Source of the DNA: Chrysomallon squamiferum
Lineage: Eukaryota; Mollusca; Gastropoda; Neomphalida; Peltospiridae
Length of the DNA: 55,000 bases
NCBI GenBank assembly: GCA_012295275.1
Contig: CM022669.1
Location: 9,344,989-9,399,988 of the forward strand
Direction: 5' to 3'
The notes beneath the pieces are model-generated. The model searched no databases. It was not told the DNA's origin and saw only the letters and a list, made by a program, of their open reading frames with translations. A program made the translations under genes and the position numbers. Positions 1-13,128 of this stretch are shown in pieces. How positions within the stretch are numbered: the stretch's first letter is position 1; every line of letters starts with the position of its first letter.

Positions 1-368
1 AAGTCAACAGGAGGAAAACACACAGAGAACAAACAGACAAGGTCAATAACATGTTTGGTATGTTGGCATGCTGTGTGTGACTTCTCAGATAGGAGAGTTC
101 TTTTTCAAGTTCAAAGATGGCAGCCAAGATACATGTGGTGAGGCACCTGCGTGGAGGGATGTACATAACAGAATACATTCCTGTTTCAAGTTAGCGTCCA
201 CATCGAAAATGTTTCAACAGATGTAATGAATAAAAGTGAATAATGGTGTGAACATTATTATTTTTTTTTGTGTAGTTTCACTTATTATTATTATTATTAT
301 TATTGTTATTATTATTATTACTACTGATGCTATTATTATTAAATAAGCATTACTTCAAGCTTTTATTT

Positions 369-370
<2 letters not shown>

Positions 371-407
<37 letters not shown>
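371..407. repeat. (TG)n microsatellite
   Basis: About 18 uninterrupted TG units, with (TTA)n at 282-320 just before it. Confidence 0.95.
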
Positions 408-410
<3 letters not shown>

Positions 411-646
411 ATTATGGGGAGAAAAAGAATTAAAACGACCCAGCTCACTGATTTATCTAATATATAAAAGATTATTTTAATATTTATTTCTATATATTTC
501 AGTTTTTTATTTTATTTTACTTTTTCACAGGGAGAAAAATAGTTCACTCACTGTCTTTTTCTCTTTCACACAAACACACACCCACACACACCCAGACATA
601 CACACAAACACACAACTCAGGTATCATTTAAACAGAAAAAATAAAA

Positions 647-681
<35 letters not shown>
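647..681. repeat. (AAT)n microsatellite
   Basis: About 11-12 AAT units followed by AT-rich DNA; an A-run of about 24 lies at 809-832. Confidence 0.95.
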
Positions 682-683
<2 letters not shown>

Positions 684-1654
684 TAATTAATATAACATAA
701 ACCCGTTAATACCCAACTGTTTCAAACTCCATTTCCCCCATTATTTTATTAACGACTAAATAATCTTCACAGTTTAATGCTGAAAAACATAATTCAATGA
801 CATTCAACAAAAAAAAAAAAAAAAAAAAAAAATCCTTAAAAAATAAAACAAAATAAAATAAAATAATATAATAAAAAATAAAAATAATAAAAATGAAAGG
901 TGTTAATGGCTTTGAACTGCGACAAGGAAAAAGAAAGACATTTTTTTTGAAAAGACCGTGGATGTAGTTAAATCTTGGGTTTCCTGCGGAGAAGACAAAT
1001 TTCAATGATAAACAATGTTGTACACACCCAGTTATGAGAGGCGACATCTGGTGTGAGTTGAGATTAAGCTCTCAGTTTTCACTTGTCTGTGGCCAGTGAA
1101 TGAGGCCCTCGGGTGTTTTCCTTTATAACACAAATCAGCTGGTGGAAGGGTTTTATTTTTCTCTTTTTTTTTCTAAATAAATCAACTTGATGTTAGGGGC
1201 TTTTGTAAAAAAAAAATTTATTATTATTATTTTTTTTTTTTATGATATTCTGAATAAAAATGTATGAGATATTTTTTCTTTTCAGAAATATATTTTAGAT
1301 TTTAAGTTTGAAAGTAGTCATAATAATAGCAGTAGTACTTGTAAGATTACTAACAGGGGTGTGTGTGTGAATGAAAATCTGTAAATTTATTTATTATTAT
1401 TATTATTTTAAAAAAATAAAAAGAAGAAAAAATAAGTTTTAATATATATTTTGTAATTTTTAAAATTATTTTGTGAGATACATAAAAAAAGAAAGAAAGA
1501 AAGAAAGAAGAATGATGATAAAACAGCAGAAAGACAAAAGTAATTTTCAAAATTACACACATTTGTGATAAAATCAGATGATTCAATAAAGTAATTTTTA
1601 ATATTTTATTATATTTATTTTAATGTTAAGGTTTGTTTTGTCATTTTTTGTTGT

Positions 1655-1710
1655 ATACATACATATATACATACATACATACATACTACATACATACATA
1701 CATACATACG

Positions 1711-1738
<28 letters not shown>
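1655..1738. repeat. (ATAC)n then (TA)n compound microsatellite
   Basis: ATAC tetranucleotides with one interruption pass into about 14 TA units. Confidence 0.95.
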
Positions 1739-1741
<3 letters not shown>

Positions 1742-2264
1742 ACATCAGTTAAATATACCAACGAATTAACCTCTAAAGATAAACTAAAAAAAAAAAAGAC
1801 AATAAAAAATATTTTCATAAAATATTTAATACATATGGAAACATTTCAAATTCATTCAGATCACAGGCAAATCAATACTTTTGTATATACATCAATGCAC
1901 ACACACACAGACAGACACACACTAATATGTACAGACATAAACATTAAAGAGTACATTTCACAGGGATAAAACTATGTTTAGAAAAATGGATATATAATGT
2001 ATATACACACTATTCTATAAATAACAATGCCAGTACAAGATAATAGAATAATAATAATGTTTATTAAATTCTTCTACTAAAAGTGATTATGCAGCCCTGA
2101 GAAGAATGGAAAAGAGCCACACAATTTTTCTAAAAGAATAAATAAAGAAAGAAAGAAATAAAATCAATAAAATAGAAAAATTAAAAGAATAAAACAAAGA
2201 AAAAACAAATTAAAAACAAGAAATACACACACAAAAAAAAAAAAAAAAGTCACCAAACAAATAA

Positions 2265-2265
2265 C

Positions 2266-2326
<61 letters not shown>
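2265..2326. repeat. (AAT)n microsatellite
   Basis: About 20 uninterrupted AAT units. Confidence 0.95.
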
Positions 2327-2943
2327 GTAATAGTAATTCTAGTTTTTCCATACCAACATGAAACAATGACCCAGCTTAAAATGGGCTATATTACTGGGAC
2401 AAGCCCATCTGATCAAAGGCTGTTACAACAATAGTGACAGCTAGCTAGCAAAACGTGATACCAATGTATCATTTGTATTCACACTGTTGAACAAATCAAT
2501 CTATCATCTACATCAGCCGCAGCAGCACTCTGCACTCAACTACCGCAACAGCAGGTCAAACATAAATCACTCTGGTAAATGTCTGTTCTCAAACTTGAAT
2601 AACAGTTATTAATATTCATCATGGTTAGAGTAAAATAATAATAAAAAAAAATTAATAAAAAAAATAATACATATATTGTATGTTCTTTCATTTTTTTCAT
2701 TTTCCATTATTCATTTATTTTATTTTATTTTATTTTATTTTTCGTCATAAACCTAAAAATGAATTATTATCTGTAGACTAAAAAAAATTATTTTCCATGA
2801 ATATTCTGTCATTTTAAAATTAGCCATCATCATGGATCTTAGGGGTTTTTTTGTTTGTTTTCTTTTTGAAAGGCACATTATTGATTTAAAAAAAAAAAAA
2901 AAATAAGAAAGGGGAAAAAAAAAATCAAAAACAAATGAAATTA

Positions 2944-2950
<7 letters not shown>

Positions 2951-2989
<39 letters not shown>
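2951..2989. repeat. A homopolymer of about 39
   Basis: Uninterrupted A-run; several shorter A-runs follow to about 3100. Length is likely unreliable in the assembly. Confidence 0.9.
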
Positions 2990-2991
<2 letters not shown>

Positions 2992-3564
2992 AGAAAATGT
3001 CAGATGAAAGTTTATAATAGTACATCTGTTGCCTATTCCAAAAAAAAAAAATAAAAAAAAAAATAAAAAAATAAAAATGAAAGAAAGAAAGAAAGAAAAA
3101 AACTGTTTTAATTTAAAATCTTTATGTTTTCAGAAAATATAAGATGCAAGCTTCAAAAGGAAAGCAATTCATTGTTGTTTCATGTCACAAAATAAATTTA
3201 TTACATTTGAAAGCAAAATGACAGATGGAGTATACAGTGGCAATGTTAGCATATACTGTTATTATTTTAACCTTCTTTTGAAATACTGTATTCATTTAAC
3301 CAGATATCCAGTATCCTTCATGTTGGATTCAGTTTAAATAAGCTAGCCTGTGTTATTATAGTTGTTAAAAACAGAACTAAAAATTAATAAAATTAAGAAA
3401 AAAAAACCCCCACACAAACAAAACAAACCAACCAACAGAATAAACTAAGAGCTTTGACTAGTGACTTTAGGTACTTTTCATTGAAACTGGTCACAAACAG
3501 GCATAAATATTGTTTCATATATTTTTTTTTATATACTGATAATGTATGACAAGACCAGAATATA

Positions 3565-3567
<3 letters not shown>

Positions 3568-3622
<55 letters not shown>
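3568..3622. repeat. (CA)n microsatellite
   Basis: About 27 CA units about 300 bp beyond the visible stop codon of the gene. Confidence 0.95.
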
Positions 3623-3624
<2 letters not shown>

Positions 3625-3897
3625 GACACATACACAAAAAACAAAAAAAACATCACCCATATACTGGCCCCCACAAAAAAACACCTCATCAACACACACA
3701 TAATAAAAATGTTTTGTGTTTTTTTTTTTTCTGTTTTTTTTTGTTTTTTTTTTTGTTTCTTCATTATTTTCACACAGCTGAAAGCACAATTTGGATAGCA
3801 AAGCGAATAAAAATGGTCTGTAATGAAAGTGTTTACAAATAGTATACAAATGTCTCTTTTTGTGTTGTACATGTTGTTGTTGTGGTGGTGGTGTGTC

Positions 3898-6800
3898 TTA
3901 CAGGACAGTGTAACAAACAGGCTGATCTACGGGTGACTCACCTCCGTACATCGGCTCATACATGGAAGGGAATCCGCCAACGACGTGGGTGTGGTGGTGG
4001 GTGTGTACGTGCCTCTGCGTTGGTGGGGAGCGAGACTTTTCCGAAACGGACGACGACGAGTTGGCAGGATGGACTGCGACCGAGGGCGATGAGGAGTCGA
4101 GACTTTTCGAGGTGACGGGTGACGGTGCCTGCACCCGAGACTTGTCGCCGAGCTCGTGAATTTTGTGCAGGTTGGAATAGTACTGGGATCCCGACCCTTC
4201 AATGCTCTTGGCTTCGGGCTCTGCAGGGACCGGGACCGGAACCGGGACCGGGACCGGAACGGGAACGACGGTTTTGCTCTCGGTTTTCTCCTTCTCTGCC
4301 TCGCCCACGTGATATCCCAGGTGGGCGGGGTGGAGGTAGGCCGGGTTTGTGTTGTAGCCTATGATCTGCGGGTTCATCCGGTATCCCAGCGAACTGTTCG
4401 GGTCGTAGGGGATGTGTCCGTAATGGGGGGACTGCATGTACGGTGGGTAGGACATGTACGGAGGGTAAGGGGAGGTAAGACTGGCGGCTGCTGCCGCCGC
4501 TGCTGCTGGTGATCCAGCTGCTGAAGATAAGAGGCTGGATGAGGCAGGAGGAACACCACTGCCCGACGACTGAGGCATCTGCCTCATTTTGCCTTGGTCT
4601 ACGGGAGTCCTTGGTTTCTCACACACACGCTGTTTGTCGTCAACGTTTTTCATTTCTGAACTGTTTCTCATCACAGCCTCCCTTCCCTGAATCTCCTTCT
4701 GGCGAACATCCATCACCTCCTTCTTGACCAAGTCTCTTGGCTGATTGTCATATTTACCTGCATCTGACCCTGGCCTCATTTTCACCACACTGTCAGTGCT
4801 GGTCAGCTCAGGAGGGGGCTTGCTTGCACTCAGCTCCATCTTGCGTTTCTGCTGCTCTATGTACTTCTGCTGCTGAAACATGTGCATCCTCCTCGCTTCC
4901 TCCTGCTGCTGCTGCTGCTGCTTCTCCTTGTACATTTTGCTGTAGTCAGAATGCATGTCGTACCGCGACCTCTCCATCTGCGACTTGAGCTCTATGTTCT
5001 CCTTCAGAATCTGATGGTTCTCATTCTGCTTCTCTCTCAGTGCTTGATCCTTGAAGTCTCGTTCAGAATTTCTGTCCATCATCATTGGCTTCTTGTCTGA
5101 TGACATCCGGTCCATGCTTGAACCAGGCATGTTTCCCTGAGAGGCAGGAGGAATTGACTGCTGCTTTAGCATTTTAGACACTCCAGGCTGAGGATCGTTC
5201 GATGGGGTTATTCTGCCTCGAGATGACGGTCTAGAGTCAGATGACTTGCCACTGCTTCCTTCACCTTCCTTACTCATCTGTTCCTGTTCTCTGAGTCTCT
5301 GCTCCTCTGCTGCCTTTTCATACTGCTGCCGATAATGAGGATCCTGCTGCATCATGTACTGGGGGTCAATGTAAGCACCGTAAGCTGCCAGATACTGGTA
5401 TTGTGCTTGAGGAGGAAGATGCTGCAGCTGCAGATACAACCACTGCTGTTGTGGGGTCATCGCCTGCTGACCAGGTGGACACTCTGGTGGTTTGTTTTTC
5501 CCATCTCCCTTATCTTCTGGCTTGTTGTCCGGCTTGCGTCTGCCTTCCATTACACCAGCTTGCCCTGACTTCTTCTCATCAGCCGATGCCGATGCTGAAG
5601 CTTCCTTACCCAGAGCCTGACTCTTTGAGCTGCTGGGAGATGGATTGGTCATCATGTACGGCGACTGCCCGTAGTAGTACATCCCAAAGTGAGAAACATT
5701 GCTGCCTTCATCCTGAGGTAACTGAGAACCTTGGCTCTGATCTTCTTTCTTTATTGAGGTTTGCTCTTTCTTCTGAGGACTTTCGTTCTGCTGAGGAGAA
5801 GAAGACTCGTTTGCGTCTGAGATGTCCGAGTAGGCTGGACTCTGAACATCGTCATTCAGAGGCGTCTTCCTGTCCGGTGTTGACACTAGAAGTGAATTCA
5901 CTTTTAACAAATTGGGAGGCTGTGTCTGCCTCTGCTGAAGCTGCTCTGTTCCGTTCTTGCCAGGCATCTGTGAAGTTATAACCGATGCTCCCCGAGAGCT
6001 TGGTCTCTGCACATCAGTCACAGGCTTACCTACTTCCACAGTCAAGTCTTTCACGTCTTTATTTGACGTGTTGCTAGTCTCTGAGTTTCTGGACGGAATA
6101 GGAGTTGTTTTTATCACAGGAGGTCGGTCACTTTTAAGGTGGTCATCTTTAAGCAGTGGATCTTTGGTCGGTGGTTTGCTAGAGTTAACACTGTGTGAAT
6201 TCCCAGAATCTTTCTCCTTCTGCTTCTTCTTCTGCTTCGGCTTCTTGTCCTTGAGGCCTACCAGTGCTGGGTTGATGCTGTGGGGTTCACCCATAATTGT
6301 AGGCTTGGGCTGAATGGGTTTCAAGGAAGGAGACATTTGTGAGTGTGTTATAACAGGTGAAAGATTGGAGTGAGTGACATTCACGTTACTGGACAGGGCT
6401 ATCATCTGAGGGGATGGGGCGGGCACTATGGGGCGATTGGCAGTTTTATTTTTACACTTATCACCTTTTTCCTTCACACTAGAGTCACATTTGCTCAAAT
6501 CAGCTGGCTGAGGTGCTGTTGTTGTTGTTACTGCAGCAACAGTGATTGGGATGGGGTTAGCCACAGAACAGTTTGTGGTGGTGCAAGACGGGCTGCTCAC
6601 CATGGAGTTCACTGACTGCGTGACAACAGCCACACCACCGAGACATCCCATAGGAGCACTTGTAATTTGATATATCTGAGTCACTGGGACACTGCAGTTC
6701 TTTAAGGGTGTGGTGCACACAGGGACAGACACACTAGAGGTAACAGGGGGTGCTTCTGATTTCTTAGGAGTGCTAAGATTAGAATTGTCATTTTTACTGT

Positions 6801-7577
6801 CTGATTTGCTAGAATCACTTTTAGATAGTTTGTCCTGCTGTGTTGTGCCTGACCCAGAAGCAGAAAGCAGCAGCAGCAGCAGCAGCAGCGGTACTATTAA
6901 CAGCTTTAGATGCTTCTGCAATCTCTTTTAATGGAATGTTGTCCTCATTTTCTTTCTCCTTATCTTTAGAACTCACACTCTTAGCACTCTCTTTGGAGTC
7001 CTTGTTTTTGTTTTTCTCCTCGGAATCATTCTGAAGTGTACACTTCCTCTTTTCCCTTGTTGAAACAACAGGAGCTGGAGGAGCAGGTTCGTTCTCTGGA
7101 ACATCAACATCCTCATTGTCGTCGTCATCCTGATTGCTGGAAAGTGTTGAGTTCTGGTGGGCGTGGGTCTGGTGATATCTCAGCCCATTGATATGTTTGT
7201 ATTTCTTGTTGCACTTTGGCTCGGGACACTCTATCAGAGCTCCTGAAGGACTCTCTGTGCCTGGTGCTCCTCTAGAACTTGACCTGCAACGCTTCACTTT
7301 GGCATTGTCCGACAAGTCCAAGTCAATGGGACGTCCTTTCCTTTTCAGTCCCCCACCAACAGATATGTCAGACCGTGCTGGACTGGGAGGTGCCTGGAAT
7401 CCATTGGTGCCAGTGCCCGAGGTGCCTCCTCCTCCTCCTCTGCGACACTTCCTGAGTTTTCTTCCCTCAAGATTGACCTTTTCATTTACCGGTGTCCCTG
7501 CTGTAGCACGACCACGTTTGCCTCGGCCTTTTGGAGTTCTGTTTTCAACATCGCTGACTGGAGACTCACAGTTCAGT
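3898..7577 (-). CDS. ZNF608/609: Exon D, giant exon with the C2H2 finger and disordered C-terminal region
   Basis: Starts at 7577 after GTGTTTTTCAG and reads LNCESPVSD, then an RGRGKRGR basic (AT-hook-like) patch, the single zinc finger, an acidic run and a long Pro/Ser/Gln-rich region. The latter includes poly-Gln, a likely helical Glu/Gln/Lys segment (about 1133-1195), a poly-Ala run, Tyr/Pro-rich [13 protein letters not shown], a Val-Pro repeat and a His-rich HTHHHTH motif. Two frames are needed: 7577 to about 6866, and about 6864 to 3898. They join if one base of an AAA triplet (plus strand 6864-6866) is removed. The stop TAA is at 3900-3898, but a perfect donor at 3941 may end the exon earlier. 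One giant exon holding most of the protein is consistent with family gene structure. Confidence 0.9.
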
Positions 7578-8381
7578 CTGAAAAACACAGAACACATAAC
7601 ATTAACACATAACAGTTTAAACAAAATGGTAGTTAATTTTCTAGGTTCTGTGCAGTCTGTTGCTGTCCCAGTGTTGTATGTTAATTCTATTTTCTCTAAA
7701 TGTCCACAAATCAGAGTCATTTGGAAACAATACAAATTTGTTCAGATTGTTCGAAACATCATACAGGAAATAAAACACACACACACAGACACAGACACAG
7801 ACACACATAGATAGAGACACACACAGATATACAGACACACACACACACACACACACACTGTATTATATCTTCAGATGTTACAAAAATTGAAAGCATTCTT
7901 CAGTTTAATTCAATCATCTTTTTTTTATTCTTTTTTTTATCTCCTTTGTCTGCACATCTGTACACTGTCCATGTGTGGGGTCTTGCTAACCAAATTCAAA
8001 CAAAACAACCTAATCAAACAGAAAGATCTCCACAGCACCTTGAAACCAACAACAAAAGATTTGCACTTGCCCCAGCAAAAGATGGGCAGTTTAATCTGTA
8101 AACTCTGATAAAACATTCAAACTTGTAGATTGTGATCTCTGGAAAACGAGACAGAGCTGAGAGTTAAAAAAAAAAAAAAAAAAAAAAAAAACAGTTGAAA
8201 GTTGTCATGTTTAACTCTCACAAACAGCAACACTTAGAAGTGTAGATTTTTAGTTGTGAAAGATGAGTGAGTGAACATTTAGAAAATTAAAGAAAAATAA
8301 AAAAAAAAAAAAAATGGTCACTTTGTGATTTTGTGGGTATTTCTTTTACAAATTTCTTTGTGTCTATGTTTTGTCTGTGTA

Positions 8382-8414
<33 letters not shown>

Positions 8415-8608
8415 CACTGTGCATTTCTTTGGGTGTCTGTATGTGTCTTTTGTGAGAGTATGTGTGCTACAAACTTTACCACTAACATAGGATGGCTTGT
8501 AAAAATTTCAAAATCTTTCTAGGTATGTCTGTCTGTGTGAGTTTATTTGCAAACAAAGAGCGATAAATGGATACACTGAAAACACAACAGACACTCAGAC
8601 ACACAGAC

Positions 8609-8661
<53 letters not shown>

Positions 8662-10233
8662 TTGTAAATGAAGACATATACATGTACACAACCAGTGATA
8701 TTACTGCTCTGATTTTAAGAACTGTGTGAGTGTGCTCTGGAACAAAGGTGTTTGGTTTTTTTTTTCTGGAGAATCAATTAAATTGTACAAAAGTGATCAG
8801 TGCCACACAGAGCTGACACAGAAACACCTTCACATCCACAGCAGATGAAAATCTGTCTACAGACAGTCAGAATCAGGTCAGGATTTATCTACTAGTAAAA
8901 GAGTTTCTTCTTCAGGAAGAGAAAATGTTTTGGCACTTTTACTTAGATGTGTGTTATGTTGTGTGATAGAAAAAGATATACTGCTGGAAAAGAAAAACCA
9001 TTTGGCAAAAAATATTTTAAGATTTTTTTTTTCTTTTCTTGTTTCACTGAAAAAAAATATTATGGAAAGGAAATGTTGAAAATGAAAAATTCCTTGTGAA
9101 AATTTGCCAATTTTATTTTTTATTTTTTTATTTTTGTTTTTTTTGTTGAAAATACTCAAAAATGGTTTTAAAAAATAAAGAAGTTTTAAAAAGAAAAAAT
9201 ATTTTATGTAAAACAAATTTAATGCAAAATCTTTTTTGTCATGTTTCCCTTTTATGTTCAAATATTTTTTTTCTTTTTCCATCAGCTGATAAAAATTTTA
9301 TGAAACAAAACCAGAGTATTCTGTCAGAAACAAATTACTTTAAAATTTACTTCACAACAAAAAAAAAAAAAAAAAAATAAAAATAAAATAAAATAAAATA
9401 AATAATAAATTAAAATAAAATTATTAAATAACAAAAACAATTATAATTATAATAAGAACAATAATAATAACAACAAAATGCCAGAAAAAAAAAAAAAATT
9501 GTTCTGGAATTTCTTGAGGCTATATAAGATTTATTTGCAGCTTTTTCTTCTATAATGTTGCTTTTTTCCTAAAATTATTATTTAAACATAAATACAGATT
9601 GAAATTTGGAAGAAAGAAAAAAAAAAGAAAAAAGAAAGAAAGAAAAAAGAACTTATAAAAGCAGTTTTCACTTTTACATTTGACTCAGCAGTTTATTTGA
9701 AGAAGAAAAAGAAGAAAAAAAAGTGTACAAAAGATTTGAGATAGAAACCTGAACTAAAGATTTAATTTAAAAAAAAAAAAAAAAATAAAACTCAAAAATA
9801 ATCTTTTTAGTTTCATGTTTCTAATCTTTTTTCTGTTCTGAATTTTTTTTTATATTATTTTTAAAAATTTATTTCTTGCATCGCTTTACGAGATGTTTTC
9901 CAACTTATGTTACAAAATGCTGACTCAAAATAATCTTGATAAGTGAATAGACCTTTATATACAAAAATAGAATTAGTTTTTGTTTAGATGCTATCAACTA
10001 ATTTATATATGTAGATATATAAATACAGATCTACATATACATATAGATATAGATACGGATATATATAGAAACAAAAATCAGAAAGTAAGCAGTTTCATTT
10101 AAAGTTGTTTAAATCATATGATAAAAATAATTAAATATGCATAAACCTATACACAGTTTAGACTCACATACACTTACACACACACAGAGATACACACACA
10201 GAGATAAACACACACAAACACACACACAAACAC

Positions 10234-10266
<33 letters not shown>

Positions 10267-12104
10267 TAACAAATCAAAAATGTCAGTAAATAGGTTGATT
10301 GCATCATTCTGTTTCATCACTTAAGAGGGGAAAAAAAACCTGAAACTAAGTCTGAACCGACACTAACTGAGAACTGAGTTTATTTTAAACAGAGTTGTTT
10401 TAAGTATCAACACATCACCTGCAGATGTTTTCCAGAAATACTACACTTCTGTCCAACTAACACTCCCAGCTCTTCCCTACAGCAAAATATTCAAACATTT
10501 TATTCCAGATACTAAGACTGGCACCACACAAACTTCATAAACCACACAAAGAGAAATTTCTCAAAACTTCATAAATCAATAACACAAAACAGAAATTGTC
10601 TTGATTTTCGAATTTATCATTCAGTAGCAGCAGACATTTTAATTCACACCTTTATTTATAAAGTCTCATAAAACTTCACTAAATTTTTTTTTAATTTTTA
10701 CAGGAGTGATGTACAGGTGATATCACTTGATTCAAATCACTATCCCAGTTTTATCAAAGTTTACTTTTGGCATTTTGAAAGAAACATGAGAGCTGAGAAG
10801 TGACCTTTCATTTATAAACTTTGCTGAGGCCCATGAAACAAACAAACCAAGAAAAAAAAAAAAATAATAATAATAAAACGTTTGAATGTGGGTTATATAT
10901 TTCGTTTCACTACTCATCATACCTTATTCTTTCAAAAAAAAAACAACAACAAAAAACCCGCATAAAAAACAAACAAAAACAAATCTAATAATAATTCCAA
11001 ATATTTTTGATTGTGGATACATCTGTAGTCTCATTCCCTATCCCTTGTTCACAAAACTGCAGATTTTACATTCCAAACTGTTTAGTGCAGGGGTGAGCTA
11101 CACTGAGAGTCTTAAATGACTATGAGAAAATCACATTCTATGAGCCTATCAGGCTATCTACACATCTGGTTTTTGTTTTAACATACTGGTGATGAAAAAC
11201 CCTGCAGAGAGACACACAAAGGGGAAGAAAGGTTTTAGTGTGTTTAGAGTGAAAACAGGAACAAGGAAAAGGTGTTTATTTTAAACTGGTTGGAAAAGTT
11301 ATCTGAGTTTTAGAAGAAAAAAAAGAAAGAAAGAAAGAAAGAAAGTAAAAAGGAAAAGAAATACAGAGGAAGACAGGAAGAAAGAAAAAAGTTAAAGAGA
11401 AAGAGAGAAAAAAGAAAGATAAATAAATTAACAGGAGAATGAAAAAGAAAAGATAAAAAAAGAAAGAAAAATAGGAAATAAATGTGAATTTGACATGTTG
11501 GTAAATGGGGGAACTTGTTACAACAAGATATTCATGTTTATGCTGATATTTTACAATCTTATTTTCTTTCTTTCTTTTTTTTCTTTTTCCTTTTTTCTTT
11601 TTGCTTTATTTTTTTTTTTTCCCCAAGCCACAAAAAAACAAAAACCTGTTCCCACCAGTATTAACCACAACTTCTCCAGGTTTAAAAATAACTTCTAAAT
11701 GCATTCAGTGCAGTTTTTTTCTCTCTCTCTTCTTTACGCTGTTAAAGTCATTGTATGAAATGATTTATTGGAGTTTTGTGTATGAAATAAGCTTTGTCAT
11801 TGGACTGATCTGTGAACTGAGTATCACATAAAACACATCTACAGTGACACATGTTTAAACATCACAATAAACAAACATTCAAAACTGATGTGTTTTAAAA
11901 TGGAAAACAAATGTGTTTTGTTTTCTGGGGATGGTTTTTTGTCCCCCTTCCAATTTCTTTAACAAAAATCACTAATACAACAAAAAAAAAAATACACACA
12001 TACATATACACTCACCATATATCCTTATTTGCAAAATATAGTTGGATACATGCATACATAAAAACAGCTGTATACTTAAAGACAAACTCTTAAAAAAAAA
12101 ACAC

Positions 12105-12139
<35 letters not shown>

Positions 12140-13091
12140 CTACAGGAAATGAAACAGTATTTCCAATGTTCAGTATAATTATCTATCTACCTAACTATCT
12201 ATAATTAAAAAAAATATATATTAATTAATTACGTCCAACAGGTGTTAACACAAATTATTTCTTTTGACATCACATAAAAAAAACACCTTTTGCTCTGTTC
12301 TTAATTTATCATAGTTTCAGGCAGATCAAATTATTTTTATTTTTCCAGTATCACCCTATCCCCAACCTAGGTGAGGAAACTAGTTTATCTTTTTTTTTTA
12401 AACAGCTCCTGGGCACACTATCTCAATTTATCAAGTATCATAATCCATCATCATCATCATCATCATCATCATCCACATCACTGACAGCAATATGAAACTG
12501 TGTGGACTTTAGTAAGCTAGGTTTGATAACAGTGCACAGTGAGATAGATTGTTTGAGAAACTGGGGAATCATGGGGTACAAAACTCAGATAATGACAGCA
12601 AACTACTACTACTACCACTACTACTGCAACTTCTTTTTCTTCTACTTCTACTGCTGTTACTACTAACATTAGTACCTACTATTATCATCACAACTACAAC
12701 AACATTGGTTATTAATACTAAATTATCTGTCTACTCTCTCTCTCTCCCCCCTCTCTCTCTTCCCATTTTTTCTGCCTCATCCTGTTATGTTTATTTTCTT
12801 TCAAATTAGATGTAAATCACCAGACAGTAAAAGAAAACATGCCAACTCATAAAGCAGTAATTTATTTAGTAAGAAAATATCTATGAAATGTTTCCAACAG
12901 CTATTAAGCCAAGCATTTTTTTTATTTTATTTTTTTGATTTTTTTTCCCCCTTAACTTCCAGAATGTGTATTCCAGGATTTTAAAATCTTTGCCAACAGC
13001 AATCTGGTTAGAACTTTTTTTTTTGAAATCCTAATCTTTTTTCCTTTCTTACAGTTTTTTTTTTTTTTTTTTTTTTACTCTCTCACTTTTT

Positions 13092-13128
<37 letters not shown>

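Larger units (their letters stand above)
1..3897. other. Downstream flank, 3' UTR or intron of the ZNF608/609 homologue; low complexity
   Basis: No coding exon recognised on either strand. The apparent open frames here are translations of T-runs, (CA)n and (TA)n. Ordinary-complexity patches are 1-230 (with an AAGATGGCAGCC motif at 114-125), about 900-1140, 2340-2630 and 3120-3560. I looked in them for a C-terminal exon of the gene and found none. AATAAA-like signals in the minus orientation are too common to choose a polyadenylation site. Confidence 0.7.

Noticed and set aside
706-1047. 113-codon minus-strand open frame
   Set aside because: Mostly Phe/Ile from A/T homopolymers; no motif and no acceptor fitting exon D's phase was found.
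3393-3872. 159-codon minus-strand open frame next to the gene end
   Set aside because: Its bulk is the (CA)n repeat read as Cys/Val; the remainder shows no family similarity, so it is not the missing C-terminal exon.
5403-5981. 192-codon plus-strand open frame
   Set aside because: Antisense shadow of exon D; the minus frame carries conserved family motifs.
6849-6894. 46-nt intron explaining the exon D frame break
   Set aside because: The length fits the frame (46 = 1 mod 3) and the acceptor GGGTCAG is acceptable, but the donor ATA|GTACCG is poor and the intron would be extremely short. A one-base error is simpler.
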